Part shown: positions 21,135-30,093 of the stretch, piece after piece
Numbering within the stretch: the stretch's first letter is position 1
Layout: every line of letters begins with the position of its first letter
NCBI RefSeq assembly: GCF_001570905.1
Contig: NZ_BCSO01000006.1
Location: forward strand, 51,248-115,247
Origin: [Zimmermannella] alba NBRC 15616
Lineage (GTDB): Bacteria; Actinomycetota; Actinomycetes; Actinomycetales; Microbacteriaceae
Reading direction: 5' to 3'
Length of the DNA: 64,000 bases
The notes under the pieces: generated by a model
Told to the model about the DNA's origin: nothing
Databases searched by the model: none
Seen by the model: only the letters and a program-made list of their open reading frames with translations
Translations under genes and position numbers: made by a program

Positions 21135-21386
21135 ATGGCACACAAGAAGGGTGCGAGTTCGACTCGCAACGGCCGCGACTCGAACGCTCAGCGCCTTGGC
21201 GTGAAGCGTTACGCCGGCCAGGTTGTCAACGCAGGTGAGATCATCGTGCGCCAGCGTGGCACGCACTTCCACCCCGGCGTCAACGTCGGTCGTGGTGGCG
21301 ACGACACGCTGTTCGCGCTCTCGGCCGGTACGGTCGAGTTCGGCGAGAAGGGCCGCCGCAAGGTGGTTAACATCGTCGCGGCATAG
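21135..21386 (+). CDS. rpmA: 50S ribosomal protein bL27
   Basis: 83-aa ribosomal protein near the peptidyl-transferase centre. It starts [16 protein letters not shown], the canonical actinobacterial N-terminus without a cleaved extension, and holds [18 protein letters not shown]. Located 18 nt after rplU, with GAGGAGCG as its ribosome-binding site. Confidence 0.97.
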   Translation: MAHKKGASSTRNGRDSNAQRLGVKRYAGQVVNAGEIIVRQRGTHFHPGVNVGRGGDDTLFALSAGTVEFGEKGRRKVVNIVAA

Positions 21387-21408
21387 TCCGACGATTCACG
21401 ATTTTTCA

Positions 21409-21439
21409 GCGAGGGGCGGTCATATCGGCCGCCCCTCGC
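21409..21439 (+). terminator. Hairpin terminator after rpmA
   Basis: Inverted repeat GCGAGGGGCGG / CCGCCCCTCGC with a 9-nt loop (TCATATCGG), then T-rich TTGCATGTT. It could attenuate transcription into obgE. Confidence 0.75.
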
Positions 21440-21485
21440 TTGCATGTTCGCAAGAATATGCAGAGACAAGCCTTAAGGAGGCGAG

Positions 21486-23021
21486 ATGGCGACCTTCATC
21501 GATGAGGTGACCCTGCACCTGCGCGCCGGGTCCGGTGGCAATGGCTGCTGCTCGGTCAAGCGTGAGAAGTTCAAGCCCCTCGCCGGCCCCGACGGCGGCA
21601 ATGGTGGCGACGGCGGCGACATCGTCCTCGTCGCAGACCCGCAGGTGACGACCCTGCTCAACTACCAGCACAAGCCGCACCGCACGAGTGAATCTGGCGG
21701 CTTCGGTATGGGCGACTTCCGAAACGGCACCACTGGTGAAGATCTCTTCCTGCCGGTTCCCGTCGGGACGGTCGTTCGTGACGCGAACGGCGTCGAACTC
21801 TGCGACCTCGCCGAAGCTGGGATGACCTTCCTTGCCGCCGAGGGGGGTCAAGGTGGACTCGGCAACGCAGCCCTTGCGACCACGAAGCGCAAGGCGCCCG
21901 GCTTCGCGCTGCTTGGCACCGAGGGTGAAGAGACGAGCATCATTCTTGAGCTCAAGGTCGTCGCGGATGTTGCCCTCGTGGGGTTCCCCTCGGCAGGCAA
22001 GTCGAGCCTCATCGCAGCGATGTCGGCAGCGAAGCCGAAGATCGCCGACTACCCCTTCACGACTCTCCACCCGAACCTCGGCGTCGTGCAGGCCGGCGAC
22101 TACCGCTACACGGTTGCCGATGTGCCCGGCCTCATTGAGGGCGCGAGCGAGGGCAAGGGCCTCGGACTCGAGTTCCTCCGCCACGTGGAGCGCTGCTCGG
22201 CGCTCCTGCACGTGCTCGACTGCGCGACGCTCGACCCGGGTCGTGACCCGTTGAGCGACCTCGACGTCATCCTCGCAGAGCTTGAGGCCTACCCCGTCCC
22301 GCCGGGCCAGACGCCGCTGCTTGAGCGTCCGCAGCTCATCGCCCTCAACAAGGTCGATGTACCCGATGCACGTGAGCTCGCAGAGTTCGTGCGCGCCGAT
22401 CTCGAGGGTCGCGGCTACCGCGTGTTTGAAGTCTCGGCGGCAAGCCACGAGGGTCTGCGCGCACTCACACTCGCCCTTGGCCAGCTCGTGGAAGAGAACC
22501 TCGCCCGTCGCGCGGAAGAGGCCGAGCACCGTCCGCGCATCGTGCTGCGCCCGAAGCCCGTCGACGAGCTTCCTTTTGAACTCAAGGTCGAAGGTGGCAC
22601 CTACGGCCCGGTCTACCGCATCCTCGGCCAGAAGCCCGAGCGCTGGGTGGCGCAGACCGACTTCGGCAATGACGAAGCCGTCGGCTACCTCGCGGACCGC
22701 CTCAACAAGATCGGTATTGAAGAGGCCCTCTTCAAGGCTGGCGCGCAGGCCGGTTCGACCGTCGTGATCGGCCCCGGCAGCGGCATTGTTTTTGACTGGG
22801 AGCCCACGCTCACCTCAGCTGCTGAAGTCATGTCGAGCCCGCGCGGTACCGACTCGCGTCTTGACGAGAACACGCGCGCGACCCGTCGTGAGCGTCGCGA
22901 GGCGTACTTCGAGCGCATGGATGCTAAGGCTGAGGCCCGCGAAGAGCTCGAGCGTGAGCGTCGCGCCGGGCTCTGGACCGAGTCGGTCGAGCGCTACGAC
23001 GACGACTGCGACGACGAGTAG
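21486..23021 (+). CDS. obgE: Obg family GTPase (CgtA)
   Basis: Essential ribosome-associated GTPase in late 50S assembly and stress control, 511 aa. Residues 1-158 form the glycine-rich Obg fold ([15 protein letters not shown]). G1 is [10 protein letters not shown] near residue 166, the switch region has [10 protein letters not shown], and NKVD gives nucleotide specificity near 290. The C-terminal OCT domain occupies about 345-430, followed by an acidic, Arg/Glu-rich tail. Start ATG 21486 follows AAGGAGGCG. Confidence 0.96.
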   Translation: MATFIDEVTLHLRAGSGGNGCCSVKREKFKPLAGPDGGNGGDGGDIVLVADPQVTTLLNYQHKPHRTSESGGFGMGDFRNGTTGEDLFLPVPVGTVVRDANGVELCDLAEAGMTFLAAEGGQGGLGNAALATTKRKAPGFALLGTEGEETSIILELKVVADVALVGFPSAGKSSLIAAMSAAKPKIADYPFTTLHPNLGVVQAGDYRYTVADVPGLIEGASEGKGLGLEFLRHVERCSALLHVLDCATLDPGRDPLSDLDVILAELEAYPVPPGQTPLLERPQLIALNKVDVPDARELAEFVRADLEGRGYRVFEVSAASHEGLRALTLALGQLVEENLARRAEEAEHRPRIVLRPKPVDELPFELKVEGGTYGPVYRILGQKPERWVAQTDFGNDEAVGYLADRLNKIGIEEALFKAGAQAGSTVVIGPGSGIVFDWEPTLTSAAEVMSSPRGTDSRLDENTRATRRERREAYFERMDAKAEAREELERERRAGLWTESVERYDDDCDDE

Positions 23022-23068
23022 CCAGCGGCTGGCAAATCGCCAACAGGGAACCAGGTACGATAGACCGC

Positions 23069-23287
23069 ATGACCGACCTCACTTCTGTTCTCGCGTCGTC
23101 GGGCCACGTCGTCAATGAACTGCCGATGCCGCCGTTCATGTTCGGCGTTGTTGCCTTTGTTGCGCTTGCTGCCCTCGCCCTTGTGACCTGGACGTTCCGC
23201 AACGTCGCCGAGAAGGGGCCGGAGACCTCGCGCGTTATGCCGCCGAAGGCACCCCTCGGTGGTCACGACGTCGACCCGAGTCACTAA
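23069..23287 (+). CDS. Small single-pass membrane protein
   Basis: 72-aa protein with one membrane helix (residues about 23-44, [18 protein letters not shown]) and a short hydrophilic tail rich in Pro and Asp. Location between obgE and nadD, in the same direction, supports it as a real gene. Short proteins of this layout occur beside nadD in related actinobacteria. No function assigned. Confidence 0.7.
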   Translation: MTDLTSVLASSGHVVNELPMPPFMFGVVAFVALAALALVTWTFRNVAEKGPETSRVMPPKAPLGGHDVDPSH

Positions 23288-23306
23288 CTCGAGTTCGCAC
23301 GCCCGA

Positions 23307-23939
23307 ATGACCAGCCCTGCTGTTTCGTCCGCGGCCGCGCCGCGACGACAGCGGCTCGGCATTATGGGTGGCACCTTCGACCCCATCCATCACGGACACC
23401 TCGTCGCTGCGTCGGAAGCCGCTGAGCATTTCGACCTCGACGAGGTGATCTTTGTTCCCACGGGAAATCCCTACCGCAAGACCGGGGTTTCGGCGGGGGA
23501 GCATCGCTACCTCATGACCGTCATTGCGACGGCATCGAACCCGCGATTCCGGGTGAGTCGGGTGGACCTTGACCGCAAGGGGCCGACCTACACGATCGAC
23601 ACGCTCCGCGATCTTCGTGCCGTGTATCCGGACGCTGAGCTGTTCTTCATCACCGGCGCGGATGCTGTTGAGCAGATCCTGAGCTGGAAGGACGCGGAGC
23701 AGATGTTCGACATCGCACACTTCGTTGCGGTGACGCGTCCCGGGCACGAGATGAACGTTGGTGGCCTCTCGCACGACGATGTGAGCGTGCTCGAGATTCC
23801 CGCCCTCGCCATCTCGTCGACTGACTGTCGTGCCCGCGCTCGAGCAGGAATGCCGGTCTGGTATCTCGTGCCGGATGGCGTCGTGCAGTACATTGCAAAG
23901 TACTCGCTGTACACGCGTGAGGAGGCTGAACTTCGATGA
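23307..23939 (+). CDS. nadD: Nicotinate-mononucleotide adenylyltransferase
   Basis: Joins nicotinate mononucleotide and ATP to give deamido-NAD in NAD biosynthesis. 210 aa; the nucleotidyltransferase motif [12 protein letters not shown] spans residues 21-32, and ISSTDCR near residue 172 is the second conserved ATP-binding motif. About 18 extra residues precede the core. ATG 23307 is chosen; an earlier in-frame start at 23259 overlaps the upstream gene. The stop overlaps the next ATG (ATGA). Confidence 0.95.
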   Translation: MTSPAVSSAAAPRRQRLGIMGGTFDPIHHGHLVAASEAAEHFDLDEVIFVPTGNPYRKTGVSAGEHRYLMTVIATASNPRFRVSRVDLDRKGPTYTIDTLRDLRAVYPDAELFFITGADAVEQILSWKDAEQMFDIAHFVAVTRPGHEMNVGGLSHDDVSVLEIPALAISSTDCRARARAGMPVWYLVPDGVVQYIAKYSLYTREEAELR

Positions 23940-25408
23940 GTGAGCAGCCGATGACGCGTCGCGAGCGGCGAGAGCTTGAACGCCGCGAGGCCGAGCGCCT
24001 CGAAGCAGAGCGCAAGGCGCAGGAAGCGGCGGCTGCGGAGGCGGAGCGCAAGGCGCGCGAGGAAGTGGCAGCCGAGGCTGCTCGCGCTGCTGAAGCAGCC
24101 GCGCAGACGCAGGCTGAGTCGGAAGCCGTGTCGGTGGCAGAGCCCGCCGCGGGGATGCCCACAGCGTCCGACATGCCGGTCGTCGAAGTCGCCCAGCCGA
24201 TGACGCGGCGCCAGCTTCGCGAGCTCGAGCGTCGCCGCGAGGCGGAAGCAGCCGCAGCTGCTGCCGCGGCTGCTCCTGCAGAGGCGTCCGCTGCAGACGC
24301 GTCAGTGATGGACGAACCAAAGGCTGCCCCAGAGGCCGAGAGCGCGGTTGAACCGACTGCCGAGGCCACTGTCGAGCAGGCCCCGGACACCACGACCGAG
24401 GCTGTCGAGGACGACGTCCAGACCGCTCCTGCGGACGACATCCAGGTCGAGGACGTCACCGCCGACGCGACGCCGGTCACTTGGTCGATCCACGACATGG
24501 ACGATCCCGCGCCCGCCACTGGCCAGCCGAGCCCGCTCTTCCCCGAAGTGAGCGCACCGCGCAGCCGCGACGAAGGCCCCGTGCTGCTGTGGAACCCGAG
24601 CGCAACCGCAGAGGATGCCCCGCGCCGCGCTCGTGCCAGCTTTGGCCTGCCTGTCAACGAGCAGCTCCCCGTCGTGCGGGACACGCACCAGACGCCCGAG
24701 CCGGGATCCTCGCCCGAAGACATCGACGACTACTTCTCGCGCCTGCTCGAAACTGGTCAGCAGGATGAGCCGCCGACGGGCAGCATCACCATGCCCTCGA
24801 GCCTCAACGTCGACGAAACCGATGCGCTGCCCCGCACCGCCATCGAGCGGCACGAGGAGCAGAACGAACCCGGCTGGCGTGACACCCTCAATCCGGCTGG
24901 CGCCGCTGCCGTCGATGACGAGACCGACGGTATCGACGACCCGGGTATCCTCGAGGAACTCTTCGGTCCGCGTGCTGCGAATTCGGCAGTCTCGGCAAAG
25001 ACGGTGACTGGCTTCACGGCACCCGCTGATGCTGGCGAGTACGTCGATCACCTCTCGCGCTCGGGCGCGGTTGACAGCGATCCGCTCTCGTGGCTCCCAG
25101 CTGACCGTCCCGACACGACGCTCATGATGCCGGCCGACGATGACGCAGACGCGACCCTGCGACTCCCCGCTGCAGTGGCGCCCGTCGTCACGACATCGGA
25201 GTCGACGCCCACGTCCGAGGCAGACGCCGACGACGCACTCGTGCCGCAGACTGGATCCCACATGTGGAAGGGCGCCGAATCGGCCTCGCTTGAGGACGAC
25301 ACCGAAGCCATCCCCACCTCGTGGAAGATCGCGGCGGTCGGCGCAGGCGCTGCCGCCGTCGGCGTCATCATCCTCGCGTGGAACCTCATTCAGGGGTGGT
25401 TGGGCTGA
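23936..25408 (+). CDS. Coiled-coil, C-terminally membrane-anchored protein of unknown function
   Basis: 490 aa. Residues 1-60 are a highly charged Arg/Glu/Ala helix starting [15 protein letters not shown]; a second copy of this motif, [16 protein letters not shown], recurs near residue 87. The middle is acidic, Ala/Asp-rich and probably disordered. One hydrophobic helix near the C-terminus (residues about 464-485) predicts a tail anchor with the body in the cytoplasm. Coupled to nadD by ATGA overlap and followed by rsfS. No family recognised; similar proteins sit at this site in relatives (inference). Confidence 0.7.
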   Translation: MSEQPMTRRERRELERREAERLEAERKAQEAAAAEAERKAREEVAAEAARAAEAAAQTQAESEAVSVAEPAAGMPTASDMPVVEVAQPMTRRQLRELERRREAEAAAAAAAAAPAEASAADASVMDEPKAAPEAESAVEPTAEATVEQAPDTTTEAVEDDVQTAPADDIQVEDVTADATPVTWSIHDMDDPAPATGQPSPLFPEVSAPRSRDEGPVLLWNPSATAEDAPRRARASFGLPVNEQLPVVRDTHQTPEPGSSPEDIDDYFSRLLETGQQDEPPTGSITMPSSLNVDETDALPRTAIERHEEQNEPGWRDTLNPAGAAAVDDETDGIDDPGILEELFGPRAANSAVSAKTVTGFTAPADAGEYVDHLSRSGAVDSDPLSWLPADRPDTTLMMPADDDADATLRLPAAVAPVVTTSESTPTSEADADDALVPQTGSHMWKGAESASLEDDTEAIPTSWKIAAVGAGAAAVGVIILAWNLIQGWLG

Positions 25409-25517
25409 TCATCGCCCACGCCCACATCGACGGATGTTCTCCGGCATCCACACATACCAAGCTGGCACGATGCTCATGCCAGGCATCACCCGCAACGACC
25501 CTGGAGGTCCTGCCCCT

Positions 25518-25919
25518 ATGACCGCAAGCGAACGCGCCCACGAACTCGTCGCCAAGGCTGCCACCGCAGCCGACGAGCGATCCGCCTTCGACCTCGTCGC
25601 CCTCGACGTGTCGGAGACGATGCCGCTCACCGACGTCTTCCTCATTGCCAGCGCCCGCAACGAACGCATGGTGCTCGCAATCGCAGAGGAAATCGAGGAC
25701 GCCCTCGCCGAGATCGGCCAGAAGGCAATCCGCCGCGAAGGACGCGAACTCGCCCGCTGGGTGCTGCTCGACTTCGGCGATCTCGTCGTCCACATCTTCC
25801 ACGAAGAAGACCGCATGTACTACGGCCTCGAGCGTCTCTGGAAGGATGCGCCGGTCATCCCTCTCGGCATCGCTGGCCCCAACGGCGCCGGTGGTGAGCA
25901 CACAGGTGCCGCCGAGTAG
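25518..25919 (+). CDS. rsfS: Ribosomal silencing factor RsfS
   Basis: Binds ribosomal protein uL14 and blocks subunit joining in slow growth. 133 aa, with the family core SETMPLTDVFLIASARNERMV (given as location near residues 36-56), GRELARWVLLDFGDLVVHIF and YYGLERLW. Start ATG 25518 with GGAGG at 12-nt distance. The nadD-x-rsfS order matches the usual neighbourhood. Confidence 0.94.
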   Translation: MTASERAHELVAKAATAADERSAFDLVALDVSETMPLTDVFLIASARNERMVLAIAEEIEDALAEIGQKAIRREGRELARWVLLDFGDLVVHIFHEEDRMYYGLERLWKDAPVIPLGIAGPNGAGGEHTGAAE

Positions 25920-25925
25920 CAACAA

Positions 25926-26726
25926 GTGACGGCCACGCGAACGGTAGCAATTGCCGCCATCGGCGTTGCTGCGGGGCTGCTCTCTGGGCTCTTCGGCATC
26001 GGCGGCGGCATCATCCTTGTGCCGGCGTTCATCGCGATCGCCAAGCTTGACCCGAAGACAGCTGCGGGAACTTCGCTCCTTGCCATCGTGCCGCTCGCTG
26101 TGTCTGGTGTCGCGAGCTACGCCCTCATCGGCGGCAGCGTCGACGTCGTGCTCGCGGCTGGGCTAGCGGCAGGATCCGTCTTGGGGGCACCGCTCGGGGC
26201 GAAGATACTCTCGATCATCTCGCGTGCGCAAGCACGATGGGCGTTTCTTGTCTTCCTCGTCGCCGTTGCCATCTCACTTGTGCTCACGGTGCCATCGCGT
26301 GACGGCGTGTTTGTGCCGAGTGTTGGCGCGCTCGCAGCGATCACCGGGCTTGGTTTCGTTGTCGGCATCGTCTCGGGCGTGCTCGGTATCGGGGGAGGGG
26401 TGATCGTCGTGCCCGCGCTCGTGCTTGCCTTTGGCATCAGTGACCTCGTCGCGAAGGGATCTTCCCTTCTCATGATCATTGCAACGGGGCTGAGCGGAAC
26501 GATCGCCAACGCAAGGCTCCGACAGTTTGACGCGTCTACCGCGCTCATCGCAGGAACCGCAGCGGCCCTCACGGCGCCCATCGGTGCCCTCGGAGCTGCT
26601 TGGCTGAGTCCAGTCGCGGCAAACATCGCCTTCGCGGGACTCCTGATGGTCATCGGAGCCACCACGTTGCGCGGGCTCCTGCGGGAGCGTCGGAAGCAGC
26701 GGCCAGGGGGTAAGGAATCCAACTAA
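25926..26726 (+). CDS. TauE/SafE (TSUP) family permease
   Basis: 266-aa inner-membrane protein with about eight hydrophobic segments. Two copies of the family glycine motif are visible: LLSGLFGIGGGIILVPAF near residue 20 and VSGVLGIGGGVIVVPAL near 155, as expected from internal duplication. Members export sulfite, sulfoacetate or other sulfur or organic anions. The substrate is unknown here. Start GTG 25926 lies 6 nt after the rsfS stop. Confidence 0.88.
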   Translation: MTATRTVAIAAIGVAAGLLSGLFGIGGGIILVPAFIAIAKLDPKTAAGTSLLAIVPLAVSGVASYALIGGSVDVVLAAGLAAGSVLGAPLGAKILSIISRAQARWAFLVFLVAVAISLVLTVPSRDGVFVPSVGALAAITGLGFVVGIVSGVLGIGGGVIVVPALVLAFGISDLVAKGSSLLMIIATGLSGTIANARLRQFDASTALIAGTAAALTAPIGALGAAWLSPVAANIAFAGLLMVIGATTLRGLLRERRKQRPGGKESN

Positions 26727-26731
26727 GGTCC

Positions 26732-28579
26732 TCACGACACGCGAACACGCCGAAGTTGCACGACGTCATGTCGGGTGGGTATATTGGCGTAGTTGCTTCG
26801 AGAGCAGCAGCAAAGTGAATATGGGTCTGTGGCGCAGCTGGTAGCGCACCTGCATGGCATGCAGGGGGTCAGGGGTTCGAGTCCCCTCAGATCCACGTAA
26901 GATGAGAAAATCGAAACTTGCCCCGCCTGATGGCGGGGCAGTTTTGTTTCTGCGGTGACGTGGGCCGGGGCATCGATGCTGGTGTGTGCGAGGACGCTGG
27001 CGGTGGTCTGCTCGGGGGTGTAGGTGGCGTTCTCTTCGTCGTCGATGGTGATGCGGGTGAACAGGGCGCGGTTGAGGATGCGTCGTTCGGCTGGTTCGCA
27101 CTTGTTGTAGAGGTCGTCTAGGTCGACCAGGAGTTCAGTGAGCTGGTCCAAGCCTGTTCGGGCCTCGGCGTAGGTGTCGGTGAGGTTGTCGAGCCGGGTG
27201 GTGATCTGGTCGAGGCTGGCGCGGATGCGGTCTTGTTCGCTTTTGAGGAGGTCGAGTGGGATCGCGTCGGCGTAGTGAGCTTGGACGAGTTTGAGGCGTT
27301 CGGCCTCGAGCTTGTCGCGCTGGGCGGTCAGGAGCTTGCGTTCGTCCTCGCTGGATCCTTCGAGCTGGTCGAACACGTCGTTGAGGACCTTCCGGACGTG
27401 CTCCGCCTGGGCGTGGCTGAGGGAGTTGCGCTGGTAGGTGCGTTCGATCTCGGCTTCGGCGCGTTCGGCGAGGATCGCGGAGCGGGTGCAGTTGGTGGTC
27501 TTGCGGCGTCGTCCGGAGCAGGTGAAGTACTCGTAGCGGTCCCCGGACTTGTCGCGGGGGCGTTCGATCATGAGCTTGGCTCCGCAGGCGCAATACAGGG
27601 AGCCTTTGAGGTAGTGGTCGTACTTCTGGGGTCGTTCGCCGCGGGCGTTGTTGGCGTCCAGGTTGGTCTGGACGCGCAGCCACGTCTCCGCGTCGACGAG
27701 GGGCTGGTGGGTGCCGTCGTAGGTGACGCCGCGGAAGGTGACGGTGCCCTGGTAGTAGGGGTTGGTCAGGATCTTGTGCAGCCCGGTGGTGGTGACCGGT
27801 TTGGCCGGCTGCGAGGGGGTGGGCCGGGTGGTCAGGCCGCGGGCTGTGAGTTCCTTGGCCAGGCGCGACAGGGACCAGTCCCCCGTGGCGTAGGCGGTGA
27901 AGGCGAAACGGACGAGGTCGGCGCGTTCGGGGTCGATCTCGATCTCGCGGGACTCGCGTCCTCGGGCGTCGGTGGTGCGGACGTTGAGGTAGCCCAAGGG
28001 GGCTTTGGTGGGGGTGCCGCCAATAGCGGCCTTCTGGGTCATGCCTTTGAGGACTTCCTGGGCCAGGTTCAGCGAGTAGAACTCGGCCATAGAGGCCAGG
28101 ATGCCGTGCATCAGCATCCCTGAGGGGCTCTCGTCGATGTTCTCGGTGACCGACACCAGGCTGATGTTCGCATCCCGTAGCGCGGCGTGGATCATGGCGT
28201 CATCGAGCCGGTTGCGGGCGAGGCGATCGACCTTGTTGATGATGCAGTACCGCACCGGGTGCGTGGTCGCGTAGTCGAGCATCTCTTGGAGCGCGCGTCG
28301 TTGGGCGGTCTTGGCGGACTCGCCGGGCTCGATGAACTCCTTGATGATGACCGCGCCGAGCTGTTCGGCCTTGCGCTGCGCGGCTTCGCGCTGGGCCGGG
28401 ATCGACAGGCCTTCTTCCAGCCCGTTGCGGGTGGCCTGATCCTTGGTCGAGACCCGCAGGTAGCTGATCGCCGCCACCTTCCCGTCACCCGTAGGCGCTG
28501 TGGCGTCTGGGCTTGGTGTGGTGCGGGCGAGCCGTCGAAGGCCTGAGATGTCGAGGCCGGAGAGTTGATCGAGTGTCAT
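26732..28579 (-). CDS. Large serine recombinase (ICE integrase)
   Basis: Site-specific recombinase that integrates and, with a directionality factor, excises the element. 615 aa: the resolvase-type catalytic domain at residues 35-180 has YLRVSTKDQ with catalytic Ser44, then a recombinase domain (190-320), a zinc ribbon (CACG ... FTCSGRRR ... NCTRSA, about 330-375) and a coiled coil (385-480). The last 70 residues read antisense through the tRNA-Ala (VDLRGLEPLTPCMPCRCATSC) and through its promoter to a stop at 26732. This C-terminal tail is thus partly chromosomal sequence, a known feature of actinobacterial recombinases sitting at tRNA genes. The functional end may be shorter. Confidence 0.88.
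   Translation of the reverse strand: MTLDQLSGLDISGLRRLARTTPSPDATAPTGDGKVAAISYLRVSTKDQATRNGLEEGLSIPAQREAAQRKAEQLGAVIIKEFIEPGESAKTAQRRALQEMLDYATTHPVRYCIINKVDRLARNRLDDAMIHAALRDANISLVSVTENIDESPSGMLMHGILASMAEFYSLNLAQEVLKGMTQKAAIGGTPTKAPLGYLNVRTTDARGRESREIEIDPERADLVRFAFTAYATGDWSLSRLAKELTARGLTTRPTPSQPAKPVTTTGLHKILTNPYYQGTVTFRGVTYDGTHQPLVDAETWLRVQTNLDANNARGERPQKYDHYLKGSLYCACGAKLMIERPRDKSGDRYEYFTCSGRRRKTTNCTRSAILAERAEAEIERTYQRNSLSHAQAEHVRKVLNDVFDQLEGSSEDERKLLTAQRDKLEAERLKLVQAHYADAIPLDLLKSEQDRIRASLDQITTRLDNLTDTYAEARTGLDQLTELLVDLDDLYNKCEPAERRILNRALFTRITIDDEENATYTPEQTTASVLAHTSIDAPAHVTAETKLPRHQAGQVSIFSSYVDLRGLEPLTPCMPCRCATSCATDPYSLCCCSRSNYANIPTRHDVVQLRRVRVS
26756..26785 (+). promoter_or_regulatory. Sigma70-type promoter of tRNA-Ala
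   Basis: TTGCAC at 26756-26761, 18-nt spacer, TATATT at 26780-26785, ending 37 nt before the mature tRNA. Confidence 0.55.
26823..26895 (+). tRNA. tRNA-Ala (anticodon GGC)
   Basis: Acceptor stem GGGTCTG pairs with CAGATCC; anticodon stem CCTGC/GCAGG encloses loop ATGGCAT with anticodon GGC; the T arm is GGGGTTCGAGTCCCC. CCA is not encoded. The 3' part is the probable attachment site of the adjoining element. Confidence 0.96.
26919..26940 (+). terminator. Rho-independent terminator after tRNA-Ala
   Basis: TGCCCCGCC / GGCGGGGCA with a 4-nt loop, then GTTTTGTTT. It lies inside the antisense coding sequence of the recombinase. Confidence 0.8.
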
Positions 28580-28580
28580 G

Positions 28581-28641
28581 GTGACCGCCTTTCACAAGCC
28601 CCCACATGTCTGGGGGCGGGTGGGGCGCCGGAGGCGGTCAC
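28581..28641. repeat. Nested inverted repeats upstream of the recombinase
   Basis: Outer perfect 10-bp arms GTGACCGCCT (28581-28590) and AGGCGGTCAC (28632-28641). Inside, GCCCCCA (28598-28604) pairs with TGGGGGC (28611-28617) around a 6-nt loop. It begins 1 nt before the recombinase ATG, so the mRNA leader would fold over the start. It may be an operator, leader switch or terminator for upstream genes. Confidence 0.6.
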
Positions 28642-28723
28642 GTCAGAGTCGAAAAGAACACCCCCGCGAACGGGGCTTAGCAAGGCAGGTGCCAACAGCG
28701 CCGAAACTTGATGTGGAACCAGT

Positions 28724-28927
28724 TTAGCGATCGGCTACGAGCAGGCGACGAAGATGGGCACCGGACTGCCCCACGGGCTGGTCGCCAGCGGTGCGCAGCG
28801 CGATCAGGATCAACACTTCCGCGACCTTCGCGGCATCGATCTCCTCACGCGGCTCGTACTGTACGCTCAGGGGCCTATCCGCCTCGACTCGGGCGGTGGT
28901 GCGGTGATACCGGCGCACCATCCTCAT
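28724..28927 (-). CDS. Small ICE protein, unknown
   Basis: 67 aa, basic, no recognised domain (MRMVRRYHRTTARVEADRP at the N-terminus). ATG 28927 overlaps the stop of the DUF4913 gene (ATGA), which indicates coupled translation and supports the gene. A candidate for an accessory factor of the recombinase by position only. Confidence 0.55.
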   Translation of the reverse strand: MRMVRRYHRTTARVEADRPLSVQYEPREEIDAAKVAEVLILIALRTAGDQPVGQSGAHLRRLLVADR

Positions 28928-29544
28928 CCACCCTCAGGACCCAGAACATCGTCGCGAACCTCATCGGTCGCCGGGTCGATCCGGTCATCCAGGCTGGCGT
29001 AGAAGGCGTCTTCGGCAGCCTGTCGTTCGTTGACTTGGTCGAGGACGTATTGGACGAAGTCGGCGTCTCGGTCGGTGATGATGGATTCGTCGTGGGTGGG
29101 TTGGGGTTCTTCGCCGGGCCAGGTGGTTTGGCGGGTGGGGCGGTCGCGGTCGAGGCGGGTGCCGGAGGCGGTGACCCAGTCGCGCAGGCGGTGGCGGGCG
29201 TCGGCGAAGTCGCGGTGCCAGCCCAGGGGTGCGGAGCCGTTTTGTTCGGGGTCGTAGGCGCATAGCCAGTGCAGGTGCAGTGCGGACAGTTCCCAGACCA
29301 GTTCGGGGTGGCGGTGCCAGTAGGGCGGGATGACTGAGGCGGGGAGGCCGTAGGTGTGGCGGAGCCAGTCGACCCACCGGTTCAGTTCCAGCAGTTCGGT
29401 TTCCAGATCTTGCGCTGACAGGAGGTTCCAGTTGATCGGGTGCGGTGGTTCGGGCAGCGCGCTGGTGTCGGGGGTGTGGGGGTGGTCGTCGAGGATGTCG
29501 GGGTCCTCGTACTGGTCGTCGGGCTCGGGGCCGTGAGTGCTCAT
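28924..29544 (-). CDS. DUF4913-type ICE protein
   Basis: 206 aa. An acidic N-terminus (residues 1-40) is followed by a conserved block with LNRWVDWLRHTYGLPASVIPPYWHRHPELVWELSALH (location about 55-95) and WLCAYDPEQNGSAPLGWHRDF, the pattern of DUF4913 proteins from actinobacterial plasmids and ICEs. The middle is Trp/His-rich. Start ATG 29544 is chosen; longer frames lack similarity. Function unknown. Confidence 0.75.
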   Translation of the reverse strand: MSTHGPEPDDQYEDPDILDDHPHTPDTSALPEPPHPINWNLLSAQDLETELLELNRWVDWLRHTYGLPASVIPPYWHRHPELVWELSALHLHWLCAYDPEQNGSAPLGWHRDFADARHRLRDWVTASGTRLDRDRPTRQTTWPGEEPQPTHDESIITDRDADFVQYVLDQVNERQAAEDAFYASLDDRIDPATDEVRDDVLGPEGG

Positions 29545-29560
29545 GATCAGTCCCCCCGGG

Positions 29561-30010
29561 TCACATGCTGAGGCTGTCGGCGGTGGGCGTGGCCTGGTGG
29601 TGCTGGGGTGGTTCGAAGGCCTGCCCGGCCGCCTGGCGTTCGAGTGCTTGGCGGGGTGTGCGGTCGACGTCGTAGCGGGTGCGGGCGGTGTCGTGGCCGA
29701 TCTTCTTGGCGACGAACTCTTCGCCGGCGATGCGTTGGCCGTCGCGTTCGTAGGTGTAGTCGTGGGCGTAGCCTTCGGCGACGAACTGGTCGCCTTTGGT
29801 GAAGCGTTCGAAGGCGCGTTCGGCGGTGGCGCGGTAGAGGACGAGGTTGCCGAAGGAGGGCTCGAGTTTGGTGAAGGTGCCGTCTTCTTCGCGTTGGAAG
29901 TTCTCCTGGCCGAAGCGGGCGTAGAAGCGGGCATCGCCGCGTTCGGTGTAGGTCAGCTGCGGGTCGGATGCGATGAACCCGGACAGGGATTCCTGGGTGC
30001 GGATGGCCAT
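29561..30010 (-). CDS. ssb: Single-stranded DNA-binding protein (ICE copy)
   Basis: 149-aa OB-fold-type protein (residues 1-110: GFIASDPQLTYTERGDARFYARFG; YRATAERAFERFTKGDQFVAEG; DGQRIAGEEFVAKKIG). It would protect the transferred strand during conjugation or establishment. The tail lacks the acidic DDDIPF-type tip of the housekeeping SSB. Located between the coupling protein and the DUF4913 gene. Confidence 0.8.
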   Translation of the reverse strand: MAIRTQESLSGFIASDPQLTYTERGDARFYARFGQENFQREEDGTFTKLEPSFGNLVLYRATAERAFERFTKGDQFVAEGYAHDYTYERDGQRIAGEEFVAKKIGHDTARTRYDVDRTPRQALERQAAGQAFEPPQHHQATPTADSLSM

Positions 30011-30093
30011 GACGCGGTACCTCTCAACTCGTGGACTGCAGCCCGCTGGTGGTGTGGGTTGCTGGTACCGGTCAGGTGCACCCCGGGCCCCGG

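Noticed and set aside
23936..24300. Direct repeats in the coiled-coil gene as a DNA repeat element
   Set aside because: The similarity is between two protein motifs (MTRRxxRELERRxAE) and Ala/Glu low complexity, not a transposable or array repeat.
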